Program-made: the position numbers and the translations under genes | NCBI RefSeq assembly: GCF_905171765.1 | Contig: NC_053390.1 | Coordinates: forward strand, 330,744,294-330,808,293 | Reading direction: 5' to 3' | Length of the DNA: 64,000 bases | Source: Bufo bufo | Taxonomy: Eukaryota > Chordata > Amphibia > Anura > Bufonidae | Notes under the pieces: generated by a model | The model's input: the letters and a program-made list of their open reading frames with translations, nothing else | The model's database searches: none | Told to the model about the DNA's origin: nothing | In this document: in pieces, positions 23,386-33,600 of the stretch | Position numbering within the stretch: the stretch's first letter is position 1 | How the letters are laid out: every line of letters begins with the position of its first letter

Positions 23386-23830
23386 TCTGGGGGCCGGCAT
23401 CTGGTGTTGTAATGGCAGCGGGGCCATTGTGCAGTCACTGTATTCTATTACACCGGGCCCCGCTCACTGTAATACTAATTTTCATATGTGAACAAGAAGA
23501 TAAATCCTCTGCGATCCTCTCCCTCTCTGTACTCACAAACTCAGTAGCAGGCAGTCCGGGCGGCAGCGCAACTCACTGACGTCACGTGCCTGCTCCTCCC
23601 ACTTTATGAATGAAGCAGGCAGAGCAGACGCGTGACGTCAGTGAGTTACGCTGCCGCCCGGACTGCCTGCTACTGAGTTTGTGAGTACAGAGAGGGAGAG
23701 GATCGCAGAGGATTTCTCTTCTTGTTCACATATGAAAATTAGTATTACAGTGAGCGGGGCCTGGTGCGATAGAATACAGTGAGTGCACCGGGCCCCGCTG
23801 CCATTACAACACCAGATGCCGGCCCCCAGA
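23386..23830. repeat. 445-bp near-perfect palindrome with two TGACGTCA sites
   Basis: The left arm from TCTGGGGGCCGGCATCTGG mirrors the right arm ending in ccagatgccggcccccaga, centred at about 23,608. Two perfect CRE palindromes TGACGTCA lie at 23,577-23,584 and 23,633-23,640. It is part of the inner hAT-like element. Confidence 0.85.
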
Positions 23831-23936
23831 CCACCATTACCAGGCCAGCATAACACATTGTTATTCTGCGGTGGGCCCCCATCCCGGCCCTCGGACCATG
23901 TCCGAAGTGCCCGACCGGTCAGTCCGCCCCTGGGGG

Positions 23937-24180
23937 TGGTGTGACATGGGGGGGATAAATGTGCCATGGAGGGGGTTGAAATGTGACATGTGCGGGGGAG
24001 AAATGTGACATGGAGGGGGAGAAATGTCACATTTCTCCCCCTCCATGTCACAACACCCCCCTATGTCACATTTCTCCCCCTCCATGTCACATCACCCCCC
24101 TATGTCACATTTCTCCCCCCTCCATGTCACATTCCAACCCCCTCCATGTCACATCACCCCCTCCTTTTTACATCACCCCC
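23937..24180. repeat. Inverted minisatellite (ATGTGACATGGAGGGGGAGAA type)
   Basis: About 20-40-bp units run first in one sense (gaaatgtgacatggaggggg) and then, from about 24,029, in the opposite sense (ccccctccatgtcacatttc), forming a hairpin. The reading frames here are low-complexity by-products. Confidence 0.85.
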
Positions 24181-24325
24181 ACCGAGTTGTGGGGAAGGGG
24201 CGCCGAAATGTAGCTTTGCTTGTGTATGCAAAAATCCTTGCACCGGCCCTGGCGTCATACGTAGTAGAACGACTATGCTTGATATGGCCGCCCAGCAGAG
24301 GTCGAGTCGAGGTGGAACGCGTGGG

Positions 24326-24368
24326 AACGGCGTTCCTGCACTTTTTTCATGGCAGGAACGCCGTTCCC
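24326..24368. repeat. Short hairpin GGGAACGGCGTTCCTGC / inverse
   Basis: gggaacggcgttcctgc is followed, after a short T-rich loop, by gcaggaacgccgttccc. It is probably the end of another MITE family. Confidence 0.75.
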
Positions 24369-24569
24369 TTTCAGGGCAAAAGGACCAGGAGGAAGCGGAG
24401 AAGGCTTTGTACTCACCGCCGCCTTCCTGGTCCTCGGCTGTCGGCTGTGAGGGCTGCGCACAGGAGCCGAGTGAGTCGCTCTGTGACGTCACTCCGTGCG
24501 CAGCCTACAGCAGTAGAAGAGGAGCGTCTGCGTCCAGGAGCAGGAGAGGTAAGTGTAAGTTTTTTTTTT

Positions 24570-24812
24570 TTCTGCCACTGACGGGGGGGGGGGGGGGGGG
24601 GGGGCTGATGAGAGGCACTGACGGGGGGGGGGCTGATGAGAGGCACTGACGGGGGGGGCTGATGAGAGGCACTGACGGGGGGGGGGCTGATGAGAGGCAC
24701 TGACGGGGAGGGGGGGGCTGATGAGAGGCACTGACGGGGGGGGGGGGGGGGCGCTGATGAGAGGCACTGACCGGGGGGGGGGGGGCTGATGAGAGGCACT
24801 GACGGGGGGTGA
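24570..24812 (+). repeat. G-run minisatellite, 8 units
   Basis: Units of ctgatgagaggcactgac alternate with runs of 6 to 24 G. The G-runs differ in length between units. The + strand could form several G-quadruplexes. It lies about 0.7 kb upstream of the KIF27 first exon. The proline-rich minus-strand frames are by-products. Confidence 0.92.
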
Positions 24813-25339
24813 GTTCCCACACTTTTTTTCCCAGGACTTGAGCCCTGCCGCCCAGGCCCTTTCACTTGAATGGGACTGATCTGCTCCTAGGCCATGTGAG
24901 CGATGAACGTGAGGTCGCTGGTCTTGGAGGAGGCCGCTGCACTGGCTGGATCCTCTTCAAACAGCTGATTGGCATGGGTAGGGAGTAGGACCACCACCAA
25001 TAAGATTCTGAGGATAGGCCATCGATATCAAAATCTAGGACAAGCCCTTAGCCCATGCTGTGCTGCCAGAGGACATTCAGGAAAGGTTTTCCAAGATTTA
25101 AAAAGACTTATCTTTGAAATGTTCTGCTGCATGCATTTATGCCATATATAAGGTTAAAATGCCATAAACACCTTTAATAGAAAAAGTGCTGGGGTCCTTC
25201 AGACTGGCCAGAAAAGCTCAGTTCACCCTGTTGACCTTGTAGCTTACGGTGCAGACATGGATCCCAGCCTCAGCAGCACGTGTTAGAAGCGCTTATTTCC
25301 CTGGACGCCGCTCAAGTCCCTCTGCTTGCATCACCCAAA

Positions 25340-25460
25340 CCTGGCCGCTAGGGGCGCTGTGAGCAGGAATTCCCCCTTCTACTTTTGATTAGTTGAGGCA
25401 CCCGTAGGCAGGCGGCGGAGCGGGCGGTTCGTAACGTTCTTCTTCGTTTCCAAGACAACG
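25340..25460 (+). promoter_or_regulatory. Probable KIF27 promoter region
   Basis: A local rise in GC and CpG content (ggcggcggagcgggcggttc at about 25,410) lies directly before a non-coding exon with a clean donor. No TATA box is seen. Just upstream, tggccgctaggggcgct at 25,342-25,358 resembles a CTCF core but is one G short. The exact start site cannot be read from the sequence. Confidence 0.6.
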
Positions 25461-25537
25461 AGTGAAAACAGAGCAGCAGAGACGGAAAACAGCCCTGATA
25501 GCCAGCGCTGACCAACGAATGTATGACAGCGGGTGCG
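25420..25537 (+). other. KIF27: KIF27 non-coding exon 1
   Basis: The exon ends at GGGTGCG followed by the donor gtaagt at 25,538. The start is a guess based on the CpG-rich block. It contains short upstream ATGs but no frame that continues into the coding exon. It would be spliced to 29,538, giving a 5' UTR of about 180 bases. Confidence 0.55.
25446..25459 (+). promoter_or_regulatory. RFX X-box at the KIF27 promoter
   Basis: GTTTCCAAGACAAC fits the X-box pattern RYYNYY, 1-3 spacer bases, RRNRAC at every fixed position. RFX factors switch on cilia genes through this site, usually close to the start of transcription. The match is 78 bp before the first donor. Confidence 0.72.
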
Positions 25538-25678
25538 GTAAGTGTGCGGCTTGTATCTGCAGTGTGAACACATGCGACAACCAATATGACCGGATTATGA
25601 TCTGCATGTTAGTGGTATTGTCATGCCCATTAGGTCCGCTCAGCTGCAGCCTGTATTATATCATGGTATAAGACTGTA

Positions 25679-25713
<35 letters not shown>
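25679..25713. repeat. TG/TA microsatellite
   Basis: A tgtgtg stretch runs into about 13 TA dinucleotides in KIF27 intron 1. Confidence 0.9.
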
Positions 25714-26457
25714 TTGACACCAAAGCCCCATCGGTAGGGGTCTGCATCTCTTGCCCCTGATCAGACCATAAATACTTTTCCATTGCAGCACATGTATTCA
25801 AGCAACAGCATGCTGAGGAGCACCCCCCAGATCCCTGTAATCAGATGACATGGCAGAATGTGTATACAGTATATATTTCACAGGATCAGGGAGCCACAAG
25901 ATACGTCTGTCTAGTCAGTACATAGTAGTAGGGTGTCAGGAAAAACCCATTTCTTTTGGATACCTCAAAATCGTGGCACCACGGTAATGCCCCCGCCTCT
26001 TTTGCAGGCCTCTCACTGATTTAGCTCCCAAATGCATGACACATTTGTAAAGAAGAACTATTGGAAAGTGCAGCACCTCAGAGATGAGCACGCACAGCCC
26101 CCCACGTGCAGCGTGGTCTCTCCAGTGACCCATGTGTATTGGGCCTCATGCACACCACCATATTTTGTATCTGTCAGATTTGTTTTGTCGATTGCACTCA
26201 GACCTATTTATTTCTATGGGTCTGCAAAAAAAAAAAGTCAGCACAGGGGTGTTAGGTGTATATGTTCCTTTATACGATAGGGCTTGATAGACTGTGATCT
26301 GTAGGCTGAAGATTGTCTGCACTCCAAGATCACTAGCTTGCAAGAAAGAAAGACTTAGATTCATTTATTATTCTGAAATACGTAAATTGGGCATTATTTC
26401 AGATGCAGATGGCAGCGCAACTGTCGGGGAAGGAGACAAGGCGGCAGGTCCGTCTTA

Positions 26458-26897
26458 GGCTACTTTCACACTGGCGTTTTGGTTTCCGTTTGTGAGATCC
26501 GTTCGGGGCTCTCAGAAGCGGTCCAAAACGGATCAGTTTTGCCCTAATGCATTCTGAATGGAAAAGGATCCGCTCAGAATGCATCAGTTCAGTCTCCGTT
26601 CCGCTCTAGAGGCGGACAACAAAACGCTGCTTGCAATGTTCTGGTGTCCGTCTGATGAAACTGAGCCAAACTGATCCGTCCTGGCACACAATGTAAGTCA
26701 ATGGGGAAGGACACAATAGAAAACAGATCCGTCCCCCATTGACTTTCAATGGTGTTCAAGACGGATCCATCTTGGCTATGTTAAAGATAATACAAACTGA
26801 TCCGTTCTGAATGGATGCATGCGGTTGTATTATCTGGACGGATCCGTCTGTGCAGATCCATGACGGATCCGCACCAAATGCGAGTGTGAAAGTAGCC
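26458..26897. mobile_element. Full-length PIF/Harbinger MITE with TTA duplication
   Basis: Ends GGCTACTTTCACACTGGCG and CGAGTGTGAAAGTAGCC are flanked by TTA at 26,455-26,457 and 26,898-26,900. The interior is a set of mirrored GGATCCG / CGGATCC motifs. A partial copy is at 35,428-35,762 and a related full copy at 59,377-59,680. Confidence 0.88.
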
Positions 26898-26900
26898 TTA

Positions 26901-28130
26901 TTCATCACTTTCTATGCCTGTTTTGGGTCTTCATAACTTCGGCGATCCACTGCCAGCTATGGAACTTTATTCATACTGGCGGCTAAAATGCAGGTCCTAA
27001 TAAATGTGCCCCATGGCACTTATTTTGTGACAGCCACAACTTTCTACATATGTGCCATGTGTGAGGCTCTCACAGAGCATTGCTATTAGTGCCTGTGCTC
27101 CATCTGGCTAAGCTGGGACTTGCAGTGCCACAGAGGACACTCCGAAGCAGGGGCAGCTGATATATAATCACCCTCGGCCTTCTCATCTGCCATCAGTTCT
27201 GACCGTCTGGCTCTACTTTCACCAGATGTCATATAAGAATATATAATCATTGTTCTAATGCAGTACAGGGATCTCAGGCTCTGGTCTGGAATACGCACAA
27301 CCTTTAAAATAATTATTTGTAAGTCTGTACCTATGGGGAATTCTTACCGGTTATGTGTTTTTCATCATTTGTTGCTTTTTAGGTTTGCTCCATTGGGACG
27401 CAGCTATGATCAGTGACAATATTGTCTACTAGGATTCTGAATGTTTTAGCTTTCAGTGCCAAGACCAGGGACTGCATCCTATGAGAAAGGTTTCTCTGCT
27501 TTGAGATCCCATTATTGGCTCTAAATATAAGGCTTCTATGCAGAGCCATATCAGCGCCATCAGAATACGGCCATAGAATGAGACCAATCTAGAATCTCAC
27601 AATACCTGTGAATCACCTATCCACAGGGTCCAACTGTTGGTGCCCCCAGTAATCATAAGTACAGGGGTCTCAAGTCTTCAGTTTGAATGGAATGGAAGAT
27701 GAGCATGTGCACTGCCGCTTCAATCAGTCTATGCCATGGTGCTGTCAGAGATAGCCCCAGCGGCCACAATAATTATTGCCACACAGTGCCCTCAAAAATA
27801 ACTGTGCCCAACTCCTCAGTCATAGTGCCACAAACAGTGTCTTCCAAATATAATTGTGTCAAGCTGATTGTGCCTGTGACAGTAGTAATTCTCACCCAGC
27901 ATCACCGAAATAATTGTACTATGCAGTCCTCAACAGTTTTTGGGCCCCTAGTAATAATAATTCCATTCAGTGGGCCCAGTAATAATATGCTCCCCCAGAG
28001 TGGCTCTATAAGAATTAAAGCCCCCAGTGGTAAAAACAAAATAATTAGCCCCCCAAGAGTGTCCCCAGTCAAAAAAAAACATGTCCCAGGTAGTAACAAA
28101 AATTTCCCCTTGAATGTCCCCCTAAAGTCA
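26901..28130. other. KIF27 intron 1, unassigned
   Basis: There is no exon with a frame that fits KIF27. From about 27,760 the sequence is a decayed simple-repeat-like array of gtgcc, agtaata and ccccag motifs, which gives chance reading frames. Confidence 0.4.
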
Positions 28131-28139
28131 CAGTGCCCC

Positions 28140-28330
28140 TATTGCACCTCCAGTAGTAACAAATAAAAACACCCCATGGCAATATGCTCTACCAGAGTGA
28201 CTTCAGTAGTAATAGTGGCCCCAGTAATAATGCCCCTTATAGCACCTCCAGTAGTAACAAAGAAAAACACATGGCAATATGCTCTACCAGAGTGACTTCA
28301 GTAGTAATAGTGCCTCCTATGGAATGCTCC
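28140..28330. repeat. 97-bp tandem duplication
   Basis: cacctccagtagtaacaaa, then catggcaatatgctctacca, then gagtgacttcagtagtaata occurs twice, about 97 bp apart, at about 28,144 and 28,243. Confidence 0.8.
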
Positions 28331-28535
28331 TGCAAAGTGGCCCAAGTAGAGACAATAATAGGAAAGAAAAATATTCACTTGACTCCTGTACCATGCTGCT
28401 ATTTGCCATGTAGTGCAGGCCACCAGCCTGTGGCCTGAGGTGCCCGTGTCACGGTGCAATCATGATGTTGTTAATACATTCTTTCATAGGCTTCAGGCCC
28501 AGTGGCCGGTGGACGTCCTGAGGATGGCGATACAG

Positions 28536-28925
28536 TTAAAGGGGTTGTCTTATCTCAGACAATGGGGGCATATTGCTAGGATATGATCCCATTGTCTGAT
28601 AGGTGCAGGTCCCACAGCTGGAACCCGCACCTATATCGAGAACAAAGCCCCAAAAGTGGTGGAGGGTGTACCGCGCTTGCGCATCTGCCCTCCATTCATT
28701 TCTATAGGGCAGCTAAAAATAGCTATTTCTGTCGGGCCCATAGAAGTGAATGGGAGCGGTGGCCGGTCATGCGCGGTGCGCTCCCATTTGCTTCTATGGG
28801 GAGAGTGATTGGATGGTGGCCGGACCGAAGTCCTCCAGCCACCACCTTCCCTGCTCCATTCTTGATATAGGTGCAGGTCCCAGCGGTGGGACCCGCACCT
28901 GTAAGGCAATGGGGGCATAGCTTAG
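28536..28925. repeat. Dispersed palindromic repeat, copy 2
   Basis: The same family as 4,738-5,090: TTAA-AGGGGTTGTCTTATC at the left, then mirrored aggtgcaggtcccac and gggacccgcacct blocks, and tcctccagccaccacc near the right end. Confidence 0.7.
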
Positions 28926-29537
28926 CAATTTAATTCAGGAGGCTGACTGAAGCTACTTCTCACCAGTAAGTCACTCCTCATACTTTAAGAGGAGCTGCCC
29001 TAGTGGACAAGAACATAGTCATTTCATAGCTTATACCATAGACTATATTAGTTTACCATTGCAGTCTCTGGTAATTGTGACATCTTTCTATTAAACTCTG
29101 CCATAGGCACAGCTTAGTAGAAGATTAAAGTGGCAGGATTGGGAGCCTTCACTTGACGAACATTCGGCTCCCCGCAATTTGCTTTGTGGGGGTGCTGATC
29201 GCAGGGCAGATGAACCCCTTCCCTCTTACTAACTGCCCAGATGCCGCAGGTGCAATTGAGCGTGCCATCTGAGGGGTTAAATATCCAGGATTGGAGTTCT
29301 CTTTGACCCTGCTCACTGTATCACATAGGTCAACACATAACACAAGCAGTGTCATTTCATACAGTTACGTCCAATGTTGGGAAGGGGTTAAATGACACCC
29401 CTGATAAAAGGGATTAAAGAACATTTGTAAGTAAAGACTTCATAGACAGTTACTTGTGAAGGTCTTAGTACATTTCTTTGTTACAAAGTATAAAACCCAT
29501 CCAAGGTTATCACAGTTTGTTCTCCTTGTTATTTCAG
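28926..29537. other. End of KIF27 intron 1, no element recognised
   Basis: Nothing with a supported identity. The last bases, ccttgttatttcag, are the acceptor of exon 2. Confidence 0.5.
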
Positions 29538-29898
29538 ACAATGTCATAAATTGTAAGGAACGAATTTGGCCCCGCTGAAAACAGTTCTGCAGTAAACACC
29601 ATGGATGAAATCCCGGTGAAGGTGGCTGTGAGAATCCGTCCTCTCTCATCCAAAGAGATTCTTCATAATCATCAAGTATGCGTGAGACCTGTCCCGAACA
29701 CCCAACAGATCATCATTGGGAAGGACAGAGTCTTCACCTTCGACCATGTCTTTGGGAAAAGTTCCACCCAAGATGACGTCTACAGCTCCTGCATTGAACC
29801 ACTTTTGGTGTCTTTAATTGAAGGGTACAATGCCACTGTTTTTGCCTATGGACAGACCGGGTCTGGCAAGACATATACCATTGGTGGAGGCCATGTTG
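29538..29898 (+). CDS. KIF27: KIF27 exon 2: start codon, motor N-terminus, P-loop
   Basis: Acceptor ttatttcag, 63 bases of 5' UTR, then ATG at 29,601 in the context acaccATGG, a good Kozak site. Residues 1-99 start [15 protein letters not shown], as in other KIF27 proteins, and reach the P-loop GQTGSGKT. The donor is gtatgt. The exon ends one base into an Ala codon. Confidence 0.97.
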
Positions 29899-30630
29899 GT
29901 ATGTTAAAAAGAATTGTTGTCTGGGTCAGTTAGTGTTGACTTGTCTACGCCAGAAACCAAGTGTTCACAGCTTGTGTGCCGTCCGGGTTATATTTCCTCT
30001 GTGTTTCTCAATGTTTCAAAATGTTTGTGTGTGCACCGTGGCTTATACTGCCGATGCTGGCACAAGGTATAAGCGCCCGATCTTTTGTGACCACTTTGTC
30101 CATGTTTGGGGCACGTTTAGAGGCAAGGCACATGCTTATGTTTAGACATGGCCACAGGTTTTGTACAGTGTGGTAAGTCTCTTTCATTCTTATTACCTGC
30201 TCGATGCTGAAAGTGCTGGAGCCGAATGCTTTATTTGTACATCCACACTGAAAAGTGATGCCAGGCTTCGTGTTTCACGGTGTCGCCCTAGGCCTTCATG
30301 TGTGCCCTGTGGTGTCAGTGAGGCCTTGGCTTTTTGTGTCAGCCTGTATTGTTTCACTTCTCTGGTGAAGATACGTGATATTAGGGCCATCTGTCACAGA
30401 GTTGGTCTGCCATTAGCTCTTCTGCACTTTCAGCATATAAAAAAATGTACGTGATGCTCAATACTCTCTTTTTTTGTCAAAAGTGATACCTTTTATTGGC
30501 TAATCAGGAAAATTATATTTGCAAGCTTTCGGAGCACAGGGGCGCCGTCATAAAGCAAGTTTAAAAATGACCTGAAAGTGACAAATATAGCTGATAAAAG
30601 TATAATTTTTATGATGCTTTTGTTCTTTTT

Positions 30631-30679
<49 letters not shown>

Positions 30680-33600
30680 AATGTTTAGACAATTCAATTA
30701 TATTATTACATCACCTTTCGAAGCAGCTCAGCCGTACACCGTGTGAACATAGCATTATGAGCCCATTGTATTCATGAGGGTAGTCCTCCCTACTAGTGTT
30801 GAGTGAACTTGTGTTTTAAGTTCGGCGTCTAAAGTTCGGGTTATCGAAGAATCGCGTTATGGATTCTAAACTCTGTTATGGTCCGTGGTAGCGGAATCCA
30901 TAACGCGATTCTTCGACAACCCGAACTTTAGACGCCGAACTTAAAACACAAGTTCGCTCAACACTACTACCTACGCCTTTCACAGCAGTGACTGATGGGC
31001 TGTGTATGTCATTTTTGTAAATACTTTGTCACGTTGGGTTTTGTTATAAGTGACATTGCTGATGTATTGTCACCTAGCCTTGGTAAATGAAACCTATAAA
31101 AGCTTTATATCCATGCATGTTTTATGTGTGACGGCCCTACAGAAAGTAACACGGGTTTTATTGTATTTCTAGCCTCATGTGCTGAAGAAGAAAAGGGGAT
31201 TATACCACGTGCCATACAGGAACTTTTCCAGACAATCTCTGAAAATCACAACATTGACTTCACTGTCAAAGTGTCCTACATAGAAGTGTACAAGGAAGAT
31301 CTGAGGGACCTCCTGGAACTGGAAACAAACGTAAAAGATATACACATCCGGGAGGATGAGAAGGGGAACACAGGTGCCGACACTGTTACCAACTATAAAT
31401 GCAGTACATGATGTTAGCAATTATACAATAATATTTCCTTGTAGTAATCAGTTCAGAAGCCCCCAAAATGTTAAAGTAGCACTCCCACAATTTTTTTTTA
31501 CTGATGACTATATTTGTGAATTAAAGGCTTGACTTTTTGGTCACGTGTTCATATGAGCGCACATTACTGAGAAAAAGGAAGTTTTAATATATGCCAATGA
31601 GCCTCTAGGAGCATTAAGGGTGTTGCCTTTACACCTGGAGGTTCTACTCTCTCTGCAACTGCCGTGCCCTCTGCACTTCGGTTGACAGGGCTAGAGAGGA
31701 TGCGGCAGTTGCAGAGAGCTGAGCCTCTAGGTGTAACGGCAATGCGGGCACATATGAACATGGGACCAAGGGCACATGTAACAGCCAGTTTCATACGTTC
31801 AAATCTGCTGACAGACGCCCTTTAAAGTGGTTCTCTGGGTCTTTGTTATTGATGACCTATCCTCAGGATAGGTCATCAATATCAGATCAGGGGGTCCGAC
31901 ACCCGGCACCCCTGTCAATCAGCTGTATGAAGGGAAGGCGCAAGCGGTGCACGTGTGCCGTCTCCCGTCTGTCTTCCTGCTCACTGCTGCTATGTCTGTG
32001 GCGAGCAGGAAGAGAGAAGGGAGACGGCATGCGCACACTGCGTGCACCTTCCCTCCATACAGCTCATCGACGGGGGTGCCGTCTATGTATTCCTATAAGA
32101 GCCTCAATGTCCATCTCATAAGAATGAAAAGAGAAACTGACTTCCTGTTCACACATAAGATGCTGTGTCAGTGGGATAGTCATTGTCGGTCACATGACAC
32201 AGCTGCGGACCATAGTGTAGTTGTAAAAGGGGTTCTCCAGGCTTTTAATACTGATGACCTATCCTCAGGATAGGTCCACAAAATGAGATCGGCGGGGGAC
32301 CGCCAACCTCCATGAGTTGTATGGAGGGAAGGTGCGCGCGTGCCATCTCCCTTCTCTCTTCCTGCTCGCCACAGACATAGCAGCAGTGAGCAGGAAGACA
32401 GAAGGGAAACGGCACACGTGCACAGTGTGCGCCTTCCCGTCATACAGCTGATTGACAGGGGTGTCGGGTGTCGAACCCCTGATCAGATATTGATGACCTA
32501 TCCTGAGGATAGGTCTTCAATATTAAAGACCCGGAGAACCACTTTAAAGGGCGTCTGTCAGCAGATTTGAACTCTTCACATGGTGCAGTACTTTGTTTTT
32601 GTGGCGCTGTGCTGGTGGGTTGGTGGGACCCAGTGCCATGGGTGGCATTGTCGGACAGCAGGGTTGCTGTTTGACTCCTGGGTCCTGCCGCCTACTAGGG
32701 CAGTGCCGCTTTGTCACCGCAGTGAGCTGCGCCTTTTTGTCAGAGTAGGTCCCACTCAAAGAGGCGACCCTGGCGTGGTGAGTGGGCTTATGCCTTTTGA
32801 TCAAAACGTACACTAATGCCTCTTGTACAGCATGTAGTATGGGGGGCTGTACACTTTAATATTGCTCTGAGAAGCGAGTTTAATTAGATCCAAGCATAGC
32901 ATTGTGGATGTGCGATCCAGTTCTATTTTTCTCCCCTTGATATATACATGGAGAAACTGACTTTCTGCCCACACATAAGATGCTGTGTCAATTGAAAAGT
33001 CAACAGTGTTGGGCACATGACACAGCTGAGGATCAGAAGGGAGGTTATAACTCACAAATACAGACTCTGGTAAGATTACCTTCACTACAGTTTATATCAT
33101 GTACCTTTCTAATGTACCAGAGAATGAAAAATTATGAGAGTGCTTCTTTAACTCCAAAAAATAACCAGCAAAGAATTATAAGCAGCAAGCTTCTACATAT
33201 AATTGTTAGATATGTCTGCTGGAAGCTATGAACCCCTTTCTATGTTGAGAAAGGGATCTTCTTCAGGATCGGGTAAGTTACTACAATGAGGCCACCCACC
33301 CTTAGAGCCTAAAGGAGCAGCTTGACATGGCACAGGCTGCTTATAGACATGAGTTATGGAGCTGCAGATGATTGGCAGATCTAGATTCTTTTAGTAGTAT
33401 CTGATGTTAATTTTGTGTGATCACCATAGACACCAGATTTGTCAGCAGTTCACACCAAATTTAGCCAGTGATCTGTGGCCAATTGAAGGCGTGTTACCAT
33501 GTTAGGAAAATATGCATAGTGATTGACGGGATTTGAATACTTTTGGCCTCCTTCGCCAGTACAAGTTAGTATATTTTTTGTTCTGTATGAAATAATGTGC

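Larger units (their letters stand above)
22408..23932. mobile_element. Second hAT-like element nested in the first
   Basis: The ends CAGGGGCGGACTG and CAGTCCGCCCCTG match the family of the 248-bp MITE at 42,181-42,428. The flanking bases (gggggggt and ggggtggt) are a probable 8-bp duplication with one mismatch. It is inserted into the G-rich minisatellite of the outer element. The region 22,930-23,060 is also mirrored (gatcccgcgagacc and ggtctcgcgggatc). Confidence 0.75.
21933..24251. mobile_element. hAT-type element, 2.3 kb, with perfect 8-bp TSD
   Basis: The left end CAGGCCCGGTGC and right end GCACCGGCCCTG are flanked by identical gcgtcata at 21,925-21,932 and 24,252-24,259. No transposase is visible. 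The interior holds a palindrome around 22,110-22,270 (cagctgcagccactgattgg in both senses), a second hAT element and a minisatellite. Confidence 0.9.
21820..25050. repeat. Older MITE split by nested insertions
   Basis: gatattgatggcctatcctg at about 21,833 and its inverse caggataggccatcgatatc-like sequence at about 25,010-25,035 are the two ends of a common frog MITE. A hAT element (21,933-24,251) and further repeats have been inserted between them. Confidence 0.6.

Noticed and set aside
23990..24649. A 219-codon plus-strand frame
   Set aside because: It crosses a minisatellite, a hAT end and a MITE; composition is low-complexity and there is no conserved domain.
24585..24800. CTGATGAG repeated in the G-run minisatellite as possible ribozyme cores
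   Set aside because: No GAAA core follows in any unit; the match is chance repetition of one unit.
24413..24865. Long proline/serine-rich minus-strand reading frames of 90-150 codons
   Set aside because: They are translations of the G-run minisatellite and its flanks in three frames at once; no splice sites or family match.
25342..25358. CTCF-like site upstream of KIF27
   Set aside because: tggccgctaggggcgct is one G short in the core of the CTCF consensus; too weak to list as a feature without a matrix score.
29899..30454. Frames of 70-97 codons in KIF27 intron 2
   Set aside because: No conserved domain and no compatible splice phase; the sequence looks non-coding.
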